This document shows, piece after piece, positions 19,684 to 34,000 of a stretch of DNA of 64,000 nt; within the stretch, counting starts at the first letter, position 1; each line of letters opens with the position of its first letter. The DNA comes from Gorsachius magnificus. Lineage: Eukaryota; Chordata; Aves; Pelecaniformes; Ardeidae. The notes below the pieces were generated by a model, which searched no databases, was not told the DNA's origin, and saw nothing but the letters and a program-made list of their open reading frames with translations. Both the position numbers and the translations under genes were made by a program. The DNA lies in assembly GCA_034008185.1 (NCBI GenBank), contig CM067084.1, positions 19,248,885 to 19,312,884 on the forward strand, read 5' to 3'.

Positions 19684-21867
19684 TAAGATTTAGCTGAATT
19701 ATAATTAAATGTCAAATGAGCTGAAGAAAATATAATTTAAAAGCATTGAAAATCTGAGTCCACGCCACCTACTTCAATATTGTTTTGCAACACCCTTCTT
19801 CATAAACAAAGTGCAACTTTTATTGAAAACAAGCTAGATGTCAGAGTAAACACATTTATTAGAGATTTTCTTCCTTATCTCACCAAATGTTCAAAAGTTC
19901 CACTGCTCCTAAGTACTAAAATTGAGATGTAATAGCATCTGGGGTTTCCTTGAGGAATTGATATGTGTAATATCCAGATAATTCCCTAATTTAGGAGCAT
20001 AAATCTTAATTTGTAAATAACATTTACTAATTTCTTCTACTGCTCAGAGCAGTTGCCATATTGTATTACATGCATGTTGTATTGGAGTTACTCTCTTGAT
20101 TAATGGACCAGAAAAAAACACTTTTGGAGTTTGAAAAGGAATTTTGATGCAACGTAACTCTTTATGAACTGGTTTCTCCTGCTCATTTAGTTCTTTCTAC
20201 TTATTTTTTCATCAGGCTCTCTGTTTTTAAAACAAGCCATGACTGTTTAGATGCATGAATAAAATTTGCCTTATTTCCTGCATGCTGAGTATACAATGTT
20301 AAAATGGTTCAAATTGTAATTCATGCCAGGACACACTCTAAATTCCTGGGACCTTCATTATTTCTCTGAGTGAGTGTAGGATTGTCTTTGTGTTTGTCCA
20401 AAGAACAGACAAGTTCTGGCTGTGACAGAAATACTCTGAGTGTGGAAGAATGGAACAAAGTGACTAGCTGGATTTTAAAAGACATATGGGACAGAGAAAG
20501 AGAGTGTGAGAAAAAGAGGGCAACACTTGAAACAGGCATAAAGCACAAACCTTTTCAAGATCTCCCCAAGGCCTCTTAAATGAAAATCTATTTTTCTTTC
20601 TCTAAATACATTAGTAAGAATGTGAAATATCTTTTTTTTTCCTATTTTTTCTGTAACATTTCTACCTGTAGGGATTGAAAAATTCTGCAACCTAGGATTT
20701 GTACATCTGAATATGGCTGTGATATGTATTAGCACTTTGTATGTTTAGGGCTGTTAGGTTCTTTGCAAGGTGACACAGACCTCTTTCAGCTCAAAACACC
20801 TCGGCAGACAATTAACTTCATTGTTTATTCTGCTTTTTCAGTTCAAGTTGCTATAGAAATGCTTTCATTAGGATGATCTTAGCTATCCTACAATTATGAG
20901 ACATCATTCATTTTTAGCTAAAATCTCAAATTGCATATGTAAATATGTAACTCCATTAAAAAAGATATAATTTCTGATTGTAGCGAGTGGTAGTCTTTTA
21001 AATGTGAAAACATGCAATTTAGGATGATTTTACAGTTGATTCCAGAATTTACTCTCTATGTGCTTGTGATGAATCTGGTCTTCTGTATCAAAAAACATTT
21101 GGTTCTCCTAAAGAGGTTGTTGATGAAAGATAATTTTTTTTAATTTTCTACAAAACTCTTAACTAACAAGTAAATTAGCAATCAGCCATATGCAATTTAA
21201 AAAGAAATGTTTAAATTAATATAGCTGAATAGTAAATTGACTCTAAGTACCATTACTGCCACATTTCTTGAATTAAGTAGATAAATGCACATTGTGTTCC
21301 TGAAGTAATCTGCAGTCCTCACACTCAGCCTTAGAAAAGCATTAAATAATTCTGCTACATTTGGAACAGGTACGCCTTGAGAGAACAAAAGTTACTGCTT
21401 CATAAGTTACCAAGTGCTAGAGGTGCTACCCCAACAGAACTGACATTTAGGTACATTAATTTTCATGTAAATAGGAAAAGAAAAAGATGGGTAGGGATAA
21501 ACATTACACAAGGAGGGGAACCAGGATTGGGAAAAGAAAGATAGGCCCAGTCCAAAGCTCGTGAGGACCTCATCTTGTCTAACTCAAACAATTTTAAGTT
21601 GATGTTTTGCCTAAATAGGTCACGTAGGCGCTTTCTGCTTTGCATGGTGAGTCACAGCTACCTTCAGCTGATGAGTCATTTCACCTGCCCTATACACAAC
21701 TTAGGAGAGAAGAGAATTAAAGAATAAAAGAAAACCCACAGAAATAAAAAAGGAATATGAAATTCAGTTAAACATCGAAAGAATACAATTGGACAAATGA
21801 CTTCAGATATATAATGAACATGTAGATCAGTTCAGGCCTAGTATAATTGTATTGTTGTGACTTTTGC

Positions 21868-21883
21868 TTTTTTTTTTTTTTTT
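21868..21883 (+). repeat. Homopolymer T run, 16 bases
   Basis: Sixteen T in the last intron. It could be an old poly(A) tail on the minus strand, but no retroposed body was recognised beside it. Confidence 0.85.
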
Positions 21884-22950
21884 GCATTCACACGCCACGT
21901 AAAGACCAAAAGAAAATTTCTGAAGTCTGACAGAAAGCCTGCAGTAGTTTGTCTAATGCTAAAACCATAGATTTGGGGGTTTTAACCAACAAAATTAATT
22001 CAACAGAAATAAGCTGATTTTACCTACTCATGAGCTTACTTGAAATGCTGAGAACCTTATTTTATTTTTCTAAAATGCCACCTAATTCTGAGTGCCTTTT
22101 CTAGAAAAGAAAAAAAAAACCACTATGTAGACAAAGACAGTATTTTTATTTTTTATCTATTCTTTCAAGAGCTACTTATGTGAAGTTAGTCTGCCATTAA
22201 AGAATTTGCCTTACATAAAATGTCTGGCCTTCAAGTACTTTGATTTTTCTGTTTAAATAAAAATGAACTATGTGAGCAGTGTGTCAGAAAAGTTTTAAAT
22301 TAACTGTATTAATCAAATTAGTAGTGGTGTAGGAAAAACTGTCTATCAAATGTAACCTGTCACCAGTCAACAATAAAAATGCTCAGTAACAGCATGTGTT
22401 TGTTAAGGATGTTAGTCAACAAACATAAAGCTTGAGCTTATTATTCTTCGGTGTTGTATACAAACCAGGGGAGCATTTCGTGAGTGAATGGGAAAAACAA
22501 GGTATGAGGGAAATAATCCCACTTGGATGAGTTAGCTGGTGTAGTTAACTGCTCAGGGGCCGTATTTGCCCTTTGTTAAAAGTCAATTCCCTTTGATCAT
22601 GCAACACCAGCCCCTTCCAGAAAAATGAAAGCTTTTTGTAGCTGGGTGCATTTGTCTTGAATGATGGAGCAGAACACGGAGTGTGCATGGCTTACCAAGT
22701 GAGCATCCAGAACCAAACTTTCTGTCTGAACAAAGGCATTTCTAAGCAAAAAACGCCTACCACTTAGAAGTATTAATTGACATTTGTAACACAGTTAACA
22801 CAAACCATCTACTACCATCTACAGTGTATTACCGTCTACTGCATATTCTGTCCAATAAGTTATTCTTTAATCTCTGTAAAGAATAAGGGACAGAAGGTAA
22901 ACATAGGTAGACTTGTGGACCTGTAGGAACAGAAATAAGGGTGAATAATT

Positions 22951-23514
22951 TAGAATCATAGAATAGAATCATAGAATCATTTAGGTTGGAAAAGACCTTT
23001 AAGATCATCAAGTCCAACCATTAACCTAACCCTGCCATTCCACCACTAAACTATGTCCCTAAGCACCATGTGTACCCATCTTTTAAATACCTCCAGGGAT
23101 GGGGACTCAACCACTTCCCTGGGCGGCCTGTTCCAATGCTTGACAACCCTTTAATTGAAGAAATTTTTCCTAATGTCTACCTAAACCTGCCCTGGTGCAA
23201 CTTCATTTCCCCTCATCCTATTGCCGTTATCAGGGAGAAAAGGCCGACCCGCACCTCGCTACAACCTCCTGTCAGGCAGCTGCAGAGGGCGATCAGGTCT
23301 CCCCTCAGCCTCTTCTTCTCCAGGCTAAACAACCCCAGTTCCCTCAGCCTCCTCACAAGACTTGTGCTCCAGACCCCTCACCAGCTTTGTTGCTCTCCGC
23401 TGGACATGTTCCAGCAACACAACGTCTTTCCTGTAGTGAGGGGCCCAAAACTGAACACAGTATTCGAGGTGCGGCCTCACCAATGTGGAGTACAGGGGCA
23501 TGATCACTTCCCTA
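22951..23514 (-). mobile_element. CR1 LINE 3' portion, antisense to FSTL5
   Basis: The plus strand opens with reversed terminal repeats (AGAATCATAGAAT and a second copy), then GGTTGGAAAAGACC and AAGTCCAACC, the reverse complement of the CR1 3' end. Reading the minus strand gives [20 protein letters not shown] and [14 protein letters not shown] with interruptions further on. It is 5'-truncated near 23514 and has frame breaks, so it is inactive. It is a different copy from the sense elements at 780 and 13481 and not closely identical to them. Confidence 0.93.
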
Positions 23515-26500
23515 AAAAAGCTATGGTGGGTCATTAATTTTTTCTCTTTGATAATATCTAAAATTTTAATTGGTAATAATATATATATATGTATTTAAAA
23601 CTTATTGCAAATTAATTTTATTTAAGAAGTGGTGGAACTATACATTTTCTTTACCTAGGTGGGTTATTTTTATATATGAAAGTGGAAATGGGATGCCCAT
23701 TATTAAAAAAGAAAACTCAACATATTTTAATGCTCTCTTGGGCAACAGATAATTTAGGATGCACTTCCCCCAGATCAGACATTTGAAGAGGTGCTAAGAA
23801 TTTTGGTCTGAGGTAAACAATAATTGACCCCAAGAAAAAAAAAATGTTTTCCCAGACTTTTCCTACTACAGACTGAGGCAATGTTTGGTTGTACTTACAG
23901 TACAGCAGGAGTCCAGGCAAATAACCTTTATAATCTTTTGGTTTGATAGCCAGCAAGCATAACATTCATGCTCTGAACGACTGTGATGAGCCATCAAAAC
24001 AGCAGCCAAGCAAGCTAGGCATGAACCAAAAGAAGTAGAGGAAGCATAGACCCATTCTGTTATTTTTAAACCCTCTTTTATAACTGATGAATGGTTGATA
24101 CATATACAGAGGAGTACAAGAAAATAAGCTTTATAATTTTGGGGAGATAAATGTGGTAGTTTCAGTACCATCAGTTAGTTTGGACAGGGGGGAAGTGTGT
24201 CTCTCTTTTCTGTTCCAGTCAAACTGTTCCCTTCCACTGCTGAGATGAAGGAGAAACAGTTTTGTGTAGTCAAACACCATTAGAAATCAAGCAATATTTT
24301 GGCTGTGATTCTTTTGTAACTGCTAACCATTCATAAATATATATATATTTTTAAAAATACTATGTATTAATTTTAGTAAAAATCTACTAATTACCTCCCT
24401 ACTAATCTGTAGAGTACCCCACTGATGTTTCCAGATAGCAAATCCCTGTTTGTACGGAGAGCCTCAGCTGCAGATAGTTCAGGTTGGTACCCCATGATAA
24501 GGCTTTAAAAATGTAGGTGACAATTCTGGAATTTCTGTGTGGTTTTTTAACAAGACTCGTTCACCTGCCTGCTCTAAGGGAGGGATTGAGTCATGCCTTT
24601 GAGCATTCCTTCATGACGGAAATAAAATTCCTTGTTTTTCTCACAAAACTTTTGAAATGCAATCTCAGAGTTTAGAGAAAGTCAGTTTCCCATGGCTTTT
24701 CATGAGTTTCTTGTGCCAGCTAGTTGTAGCGCAATGCACAAAAATTCTTAGTCAATCAGCAGTGAAAAGGGGCTATGGCACAAAGCAGTAATAAGTATTA
24801 ATAGAAAGAACCCTTAAAGAAGTTTGCCCAGGCTTGCTGTTGGAAGACTGAAGATTTCAAGGGGAAGGAAAACGTTCATCTTGCATATTTTGAAAAAAGC
24901 CTTTCCTGCTGCCTTCACCAGCTTTGGTTTGCCTCTGATGTGCACTCAATGCCAATATATGTTGAATTATAGCATAAGAATGAATGAATGTAAAGCATTG
25001 TTTTTCATGCACACTGTCATGCCCCTATTTTCAGTGCACACAGCTTGAAAAAAAAAAGATCTCCCCCTGCCCCCCAGTTGTGTTGAAAAGTTATCAGGCA
25101 CCAGGGCCACAAAAGTAAGCAGGATGAGATCTATTAATCTGTAATAAATGGTGCAAATCCCAAGGGTTTGTTTTCAGTTATTATTTGGACAAATGTATAC
25201 AAAGCTTATTCCTTTTGTAGAATTTTTAAGAATTGGGTATATATATTTTCAATATTTGGCCTTATATATGTACTGACAAGAAAATTTTATTCAGTGAACT
25301 ATTTTTTGTGCCAAAGCAGCTCAGAGCAACCAATGATCTTGTCCTTAATTGTCTGCTAATGCCATTCCTTATCATAAAAATAGATGTTTGCAATTAGTCT
25401 GTGTGATGGCTGCAAAAAGATGACTTGTACAGTACTAATGAAAATATATCCTTGGAAACCTAAGGAGCAAAAGGGCTGATTATTTCAGCTCCACTGTTTG
25501 TAAATCAAAGTGAACAAAAGATAATTGGAATAAATTAAAGTCTATCATTACACTGCTGTAAAATGTTTCAAAAGCAATATTAAATGAACTCACTGTAATG
25601 GAGTAACTTCAACTTTTTAGATTTTTTAAATCTTTTAGCAAGTATTTTAAAAGTCATATAGTTACCTGACCTAACAAGTGGAAGAATGAGCAATCAACTC
25701 AGTGGTGAGGTGGCTCAGGATCTGAATAGAATCAAAATAATCTCAGTTTGAGTTTCTTTTCTCTTTTTATCTCTGTTGTGTATAGTGATAAGGGAAGCAG
25801 TCTTTCTAAAATTATATTTATTCATTTGCACAAAACAGTCCAAAACCTAGGCTTTTCTTTAAGAGGTAATTGGAATGTGCTGCCAATGCATTCCTGTGAA
25901 CCTTCTTAAATGAAACCCATCTAGGGTGGTGATTCAGTAAATTCACACTTCATTCCAGAGTTTAAGCCCCTACAGAGGTGTGAAGTAGCTGAAGGACTGT
26001 GAGAACATTTTCAGTATTTCTATGCAAATAAGCAAACAGAAAATATTATTTTGCTTCAAAAATCCTACATAATCGGAAAGAACCTTCTGCTTGGTGGTTT
26101 GCAAATCAAACAATGGAAGTCGTAAATGCTGAGTCATTTGTAGAAAAAACATCAATAAAAGAGGTCAAATTAATTTGGAGGTTGAATTTTTCACATCAGC
26201 AATACGATTTAGCTCAAAGTCAAGGGGCAATTTAATATTTTACTAATTCAGTTAATAAGACACATTAGGGGAGTGGAACATTTGAAACAGTTCTTAGTCA
26301 TCAAGCTATAAATATATACAGTGCTACAGGGGACATAACCTGAAAGCTTGAGGAATTGGAGAAAGAGGCTCAGCAGTACCAGGGCAAGCAGAGAAGATCT
26401 AGAACTTAACTGCAATTTCCAATAATGATTGTGGTATCTATTGATGAATCCTACACGGTAGCACAGCACACAAAGGAGGTCCATCTGGGTTAGGGGTTCA

Positions 26501-27437
26501 CTCTGCAGTCTCCCACTCTGTAAACTGTGTCTTTGTGAGAGTAGTGTTAAATGGAAACCTTGTAGTCATTCTTTCCCCTCTCTGAGTATTTGCCCCCCAA
26601 AGGAGAGGACCCTTAGGTCCATAAATGTGTTACTTTTGAAAAAGAAGTTCACAGGAACTTCTGGGAAAGATGGGAGACAGTAAAAAGTCTCTTTCTGCAT
26701 CTTTTTTTGTTTTAAATAGTGGATTTTACATCATCTCTGTTCCAGAGGGAATATAAAGAATGAAAGATTGAGAGATTCAGCTCAGACAGTTTAAATGCTC
26801 TGAAACTTACTTTGTTCAACTACCACCATTGGCAACAGCAACTACTGTTGAAATAATCGCCTCTTTAGAAAATGTGCAGGTGCTCTTTAGTGTTTCAAAT
26901 CTATATTCTCCACTTAATTCCTTCTCTGTGTACATGTCCCCACCCAAAAAGCTAGGAGACCATAAATGTAGCCACTACATATCTTCAAACTAGGAAACTC
27001 CCAGTCCTTTATGTACATAAAAGATATGCTATGTGCCTGTACTTGCCCTTATCTGTACCCTTCTTCAGCTCCATTCTTATATTCTAACTCAAAAGGAACT
27101 GTACTTGCAGGCTTTAAAATGTGCTAGGCAGCAAGGATTCCCAGTTGTGCCTGGGGAAAAGCACCTACAGAAATTAGGAAGTAACTACCAGCACTCCACA
27201 AATACAGTTAAGATTTGCTGTCACTGATATCTGGCAACGACCTGATGTTCTGAGGTGTTTATGACATCTTTTAATCCGGATAATTTTGGAATTCATGGAG
27301 AAAATATGTTGAATTTTAAAGTTAATTTTCATCTCAGTGTTATGAAATATAATTAATAATTAATTCCACATTTAAATGTAGCGAAAATAAAAATATTTTT
27401 ATAGTGTACTGAAATCTGTGATTGTTTCTGACTTGCA

Positions 27438-27482
27438 ATATATATGTACATATGCACACACACACACATATATATATGTATA
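27438..27482 (+). repeat. Compound (TA)n/(CA)n microsatellite
   Basis: TATATATGTACATATG is followed by seven CA units and then (TA)n. It is a short compound dinucleotide repeat, likely polymorphic, with no other feature. Confidence 0.85.
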
Positions 27483-28368
27483 AGAAATGAATCTTGAACA
27501 ATATCTTGTTTCTGGAATCAGTAATCCTGCATGCCTTTGCCCATGTCAGCTGATGATACAATGCAAATGCTGCTTGACCCATTTATTCAACTCATGCTCC
27601 AAATCTTGGTAGCTTGACTAAAATGTCACAAAGCTCTCAAACTAAAAATGGCAGCTGTCAACAGAAACGAAGATTATATCAAAAAAATATTTCCACTTCA
27701 GTCTGGCTATTTAGAAATGAAAATTCCCTTAAAATGTTACTTAAAACATGCGATTGCAGCCAGCCTTCATAGTGTTATAAAACTATAGCATTAGTAAAGG
27801 AAAATTCCTTATGTTCTACTTGTCTACTTCCATTAGCTCAGGAAATGGCTAGAACTTGGCTTAAGTCTAGTTGGCTCTACTAAAGCAAAGGGGAGTTTTG
27901 ATAAACAGTGAATGTTTTTTACACTGTAAGTTTTTTCCCTTTTGCACATGCAGAAGTCATTAGAGGAATATTTACATTTGGGGTAATATGATCTGTCCAT
28001 CTGAAATGGCTAAATCAACCATTTTTATAAATAATTAACTGTTGTATCTGTCTCCTAGTATCTATCTGCTTTTTAAAATTCAGCATTTATCACTATATGA
28101 AAACACATGACACAATGAAATGTATAAAAATGTAATCAAACATAAGGAGAAACTAATGCCTGCAATTAGGGTGCGTAATTTCTTGTATCCAGTGATTAGA
28201 AATTGTCTTATCTTAGTGCTGTCTTAACTACTCATTGGTTTTCCAAATAAATCAAATTATAAACATTCATTTGTTAGCTTTAAGGCAACCTTAAAATTAT
28301 GTAATTAACCATTTTTCTATATGTTTGTTAATAAACTATCAGAGCACAATTTTTTAAAAAAAAATTTT

Positions 28369-28440
28369 CTGGGTCTGGCTTGGATAGAGTTAATTTTCTT
28401 GATAGCAGCCAGAACGGTGCTGTGTTTTAGATCTGTGACT
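28369..28440 (-). mobile_element. Short avian ERV LTR-like fragment
   Basis: Words such as GGATAGAGTTAATTTTCTT and GGTGCTGTGTTTTAGAT match, from memory, the reverse complement of one end of a common avian endogenous-retrovirus LTR. About 70 bases are recognisable, and no terminal CA/TG boundary or internal retroviral gene is seen. It is a solo, heavily decayed remnant. Strand and family assignment are tentative. Confidence 0.5.
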
Positions 28441-31003
28441 TTGGAATAATCAAAAAGTGTACAGAAATATTCATTTGCACATTTCTGTTTTTAAGCATTT
28501 AGATTAAATTTTTATCCATTCCATTTAAGCTTTCCTATTTAATGTTATGTTACAAACCTATCTTTTAATTTTTAGTAAAGCTGAGATGCTTGTTTGATCA
28601 TATGAATCAAAAACTTTAAGGACACTTCCAAATCTATACGGATAGACTGTTTTGTCTGTATTCCTTCCATGGGTTTCCAAGTGTCATAATGAAATATTTT
28701 CTTGTGGATAAAATATTCAAACTTCCATCTTAACAGAGCTACCAACAACAACTGTATTATCTACAAATTAGAATACAGCAACTTGCTGTGATGTGCCTGG
28801 GTTGTTTTTTTTTCTACCATAATCTTACATTTTCAATACAAATGTCATCTGTGGTGCTTTTAGGTGCCAAAACTCATATTTTATCACATTTTTTACCTAA
28901 TAAAAAAAATTTTTTTTGGTTCAGTCTAATATTTTCTTGATTTGGGCCACTAGTAAAAAAAAAAGGAGGGAGAGAAAGGAATTGTGATAAAGTTCTTTTG
29001 GATATTCACATATCCCCAGCTATAACAGTATGTGAACTTCATTTTTAAAATGAAGAAAAAGATCTTTTGAGACTATTTTGACATATGTAATTTATCAAAT
29101 TTGTAGTCCTTATCTCTACCTCATTATTCATTTTCTACTAGCCCTGACTATTTCTTTTGGTATCTATAAATTTGGCTGTGCGTTCCATATGACATCCGCC
29201 CACTTTGATGTTACCACGTTTTCTGGAGTGTCAGATCTTCTTAATCCTATCCTACCTTGTACTGACAGTTCGGACCATCTTTAGGAATGTCTTTTGCTCA
29301 CTTTAGGAATGTGGCTGTGTAGCTAGCCCTTTCTTTGGTTTTTATTGCTTTAAAAATGAAGTGAATTTTTTTTTTATTAAATTGCTAGCTCTTATTCCCT
29401 ACAATGTACAAGAAAGAAAAACACATTTGCTGCCAACACTACAAATATACTTTTGCTGAGAATAAGTTCCTTTATGATATAACATAAATAGTTTCATATA
29501 TTCCTGGATTCTAAAAGTCTAGAAATTAAGATGTTTTCCTTTATCCTAAAATTTCTTGGATTATTTTCTTGCGAACACTGTAGTCATTGGACAACAATTT
29601 GCAATGATTAAAAAATGTATGACATACACACATTGCAAGTGTTCCACAAGAGAGCCCTCAGACAATTTATAGAGTCCTGCGACTCTAGTACCCTGAAAAT
29701 TCAGGATTATCCCTGCCCTGTGCAAACGCACACTAGATGTGAGTCAGAAGTCCTGAGCTATGTGTGACAGGTTAAAACAAGTCAGCTCATCCAGCAAGAT
29801 CTAAAAAAATGATTGAAGAAGCCGCCATAGTATCTGGGCAGCTATGGGGAAATTTTCCTGGTTGTTCTTTGGACATGGGTAATTTGAAGATAGTCTTCAG
29901 TGTGAATTTGGCTTGATAGTCCATTTCCTTCCTCTGGACCTCTAGCGAGCTGTGACTTAAATGCTCTGTAAGTAAAATCTTAAGCTGAAATAGTAATACA
30001 ATAAAATTTAAAAAAAAAAGAAAAAATAGAAATCACAAATAATAATATAATTTTTTAAGGATTTCAGGAAATATGCTTTTTTTGTTATCAAGATGAGACT
30101 TTTAGTTAAGCATTTTTTAGCTTTCTGTTGTAAGCACTTACATGATTTATCCAGCTGAGTTACAGAAGACAACTTGCATAGAGTCTCTCTGAAGTCTAAG
30201 TGTTTGAAAGATTGTATCACTTGTGATTTTTCTGCCTGACTGAAAACTATTACAATAAGAATGAGGATTTTGTTGATGGTACCTACAATGTCATTCACTT
30301 TGGCTCAGCAGCTTTCAATTTGCGGCGCTTGTTTTTTAGAGTCCAGAGCTAATCTTATTAAACATGATATAGGATAAACTCAGAAACTATGTTTCCATTA
30401 TTGTCCATTACTGAAAGCCTACTAGTGCTCAAAAATGATTTATTTTATAACATTCATTCCTGTCTATGTTGCTTATTGTCTAGGAATGGAAATTTTTGTA
30501 TTCAAATCCAAGCTTTGAGCACAGGGCTTCATTTGAGGAGATCCCTTTATTCTAAGAACATAGCACTTGTCAGTATTCCTTCAAGCCCTTGTAGAAATTA
30601 TATTTCTTCCCTTCTGCCTTGCATGGCTGTCTTGAAGTGCTCAATATCCTTATTTTTCAAAATAATGGTTAGTTTGTGCTGAGAGAAAAAAAATAAAGGA
30701 AAGAACCATTTTCGTATGTTTGGCCATCATTGCCTGTGGGGTCTCAGCCATCCAACTTAATCCTCTCTACACTGAATGCCCTCGCTGAGAATGGAAATAG
30801 AGAAAACATGTTCAAGTATGTACAAAGCAATAGCAAAAAAGGATAAAGATCTTTAGTACTTTTAGAACAAATCTGTGAATATCAATCTCTGAAATCTTGG
30901 AATACTTACTATAAAGATCACTTCCCTGTCATTCATATCTCTCAAGTGATGTTCAGCAGTTGTTATTACCTCTGTGAAGCACAGCAGGCCTTTTGTGGGA
31001 TTT

Positions 31004-31032
31004 CCCCCCCCCCCCCCCCCCCCCCCCCCCCC
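31004..31032 (+). repeat. Poly-C run, 29 bases
   Basis: Twenty-nine uninterrupted C are followed by GCC. The minus strand is therefore G29, able in principle to form G-quadruplexes. The run length in a reference sequence is unreliable for such tracts. Confidence 0.9.
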
Positions 31033-34000
31033 GCCTTTGCTGTATCCAGCCCTCTTCTATTCAGTAATTTTAGGATCTAATCAGGAATTTTATCATTACT
31101 AAGAGAATCTGCTCCCATAGATCTGAAAATGTTGGTTTCAACAATTCAATTCAATTGAATATTAAGTTCCTTTTTGAATTAATGCATGAAGACCTATAAT
31201 TTCTTTGTAACAATATTATCAAGTAAATTTGTGAAGTGTATATGACTTCTGATGGATTAGATCTCTGCTGGTATCCATTTTTCATCCTAAAAATGTATTC
31301 CTAAATCCACATGTACAATTAAGAATAAAAATAGTATTGATTTTAATTGAAAGCAAGTTATATCTATTAATTTTCCTCTTTCCTCCCACATAAGTCATAA
31401 ATTTCAGAGAATTCCTGTTATTACATAAACAATTTTTTCTTCTAATTGGAAAGATACAGATGAGATATTTAATATGCAGGTCTGTAAGAACTCAGAAATC
31501 TGAAGTTTTCAAAACCCAGAACTTCTTCCCAAGCAGGAGCATTACAAAATAATCAATACTTTTAGAAAATGAGACCTGCCATCAAATTCCATTCTTCATC
31601 AGAACTGACCTTTTCATTCATCTAACAGAACTGAGAGTAATGGTTTTGTTTTACACTAAAATTACCCATTTTCCATGAAAATGACCCCACAACACTGTTT
31701 TGTGTTTTATAATTTTCCTTTTTTTGACCAATTTTTTCCCCATTCCTATTTCATAGGGCTATTATGTTAATACTTCCCATGTGCATTATCACAGTCACCC
31801 ATTACTGTTGCAAATGTTACTTCTGTCTTTGTTAGGAGGCATTTTTACATATTTAATTTACAGTAATTGCAACAAGTAAATAAATAAAATTAGCGATGAG
31901 GACAAAAATCCTTTACAGATGTGTATGTGAATATATATGTTCACATATACAAACAATTAAAAAAATAAAGTAGTATTGAGATGTTCTCCAAGATCTAAAT
32001 ATGTTCTCAGATAGAAAGATGCTTTGTGCTTAATGCTGTTATATGCAAATACCAAGGAAGGAGTAAAAAAGCATTTTCTGATGCAAAGCAAAAATATGAA
32101 GCAAGTGTGTTTAATGTTGTAAAGAGCATCAAGAAGAAAATTAGGGGGGAAAAAAAAACCTTCAGAGGTCAAAGGCTGTTATAGTGCCCAAAAGAAAGAC
32201 ACCGTTTGTGCTGATGAGCAATAGCTACTGGGCAAAATCCACTTAGCCTTTTGTTATCATCAAAGAACCATTTGTGAACCGTGGAAATTAAAGAAAGGCC
32301 TTTTCTCAGCAACCTGCCAGAAATGAACTATACTAGGTAACAATAATTTTGTAAGTCCTGAGGGGAGGACTGGTATGCCCTTGCAATGCTGGTTTTGAAA
32401 TCGGAAACCCTTCCAAAATGAAAAGCGTGTTTTTTATCTAGAGGCAAATATGTTATTTGTGCAATATGCTACAGTAATTGTAATAGAAAATGACAATAAA
32501 AAAGAAATGGTGTATTTTAAAATTACTTAAGTAAGGAAAATTAGTTACGTGATTATTTAAATGGTATGAATGCAAGGCCTCTGAAGTAAAATAAGTCAGT
32601 GTAAAGTCTTCCTTAGAATCATCTATGTATGGATATAAAGTGAAGAGTAATTTCAACAAAGGAAATAATGGTTGCAGTGTTGCATGTAAAGTTCTTGAGA
32701 AATCCTTAGTTAGAGGGAAAAGTGCGTCTTTTTTTGTTGTGCTGGTGATGAAATATCAAAGGACCAGTGAGGGCAATTGAGCTATACAGTTAAGAAAACA
32801 GTTCTTAGATCAATTTTCCTTTTTCCTTTCCTTAATTGTTAATATTTCCTTCTCCAGGGCTACTATGGATAACTTCATTTCATCAGAAAGACAATGTTTG
32901 GTATATAACACACTTCTATTTCAGAATTTTGTTTAAATGGTAATACTTTCCCGTGTTGCCAGATTAGAAGCTTTTTATAGGATCAGGGTCTACCCTGTTC
33001 CTCTAACAGACTGTTCATGGGCAGTTAATGGCATTCACTTTGAGTCCCAGAAAACTTTTGGTTAGCAGATTTGATCAGACTTTGTAGTAATAGAGCTTTA
33101 TCTTCCTGGCTTGATTTTTTTGCATAAATTTTGAAAAAATGGTCCCTAATGCATAGTGTGTTGAGTTGCTTCAAACACATATGTTATTCACTCAGGATAA
33201 CGTAGATAATGTTTATTATTATTTTCCTGAATTAAGTTATACAGGTTAAAAAACTTCTCCTTTGTACAACAATACTGCTGTTTGCTTCTTGTACAGATAA
33301 TTTTGATTGTAGCTCATCTAATTTCTGCTGGCAAAAATAACAACTTAGATCACAGATGTTTAACTCATATGCAGATATGGGTAGTTATGCATAGAAACAT
33401 AGGTGTCTACAGGAAAGGAATACTACCTGTAGATAGTGATTTTTGTAGGGAGGAGATGTGGTGAGGCTGAACATTCATGGGAATTTTAACCTCCTTATTG
33501 ACTACTGATATGATTGTAGAGGAGGGAAGCAGCTGTGCTAGATTAGGACTGCAAAAATATGTTTTTTCTTGTTTATTTCAAAGCTATTTTTATGTGCTCT
33601 GGAAGAGACAGGGTTAAGCCGTGTATTATTTTTGTAATTTTTTACTTTCTGGTTCATATATCAATTTTTAATAAACTGATGAAAAGACTAGATTATTAAA
33701 AAAGCAGTATTTAAAATTGCACTGGCATTGTGGCAGTGTATTCATTTTGCATGTGTGCTTAGTCTGAAATTTTTTAATTTTAAGGTGTATTACTTGAAAT
33801 CATTATCAGAACCACCCAAAATTCAACTCTGTGTGGTTTGACACCTAGCACCATTACTCTAAATGCTATATGATACTGAAATACAAGCATTCAACTATCC
33901 TATTCATCAACTGTGTCATGAAAATGTTTATATTTAATCCTAAAGGGGAGAGACCACGCTTACCCCTTGAGAGGACAAGGAAAGGTCATCACTTTCAAGG

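Noticed and set aside
23070..23537. A 155-codon plus-strand open frame
   Set aside because: It is the reverse complement of a CR1 3' portion; the true coding sense of the repeat is the minus strand.
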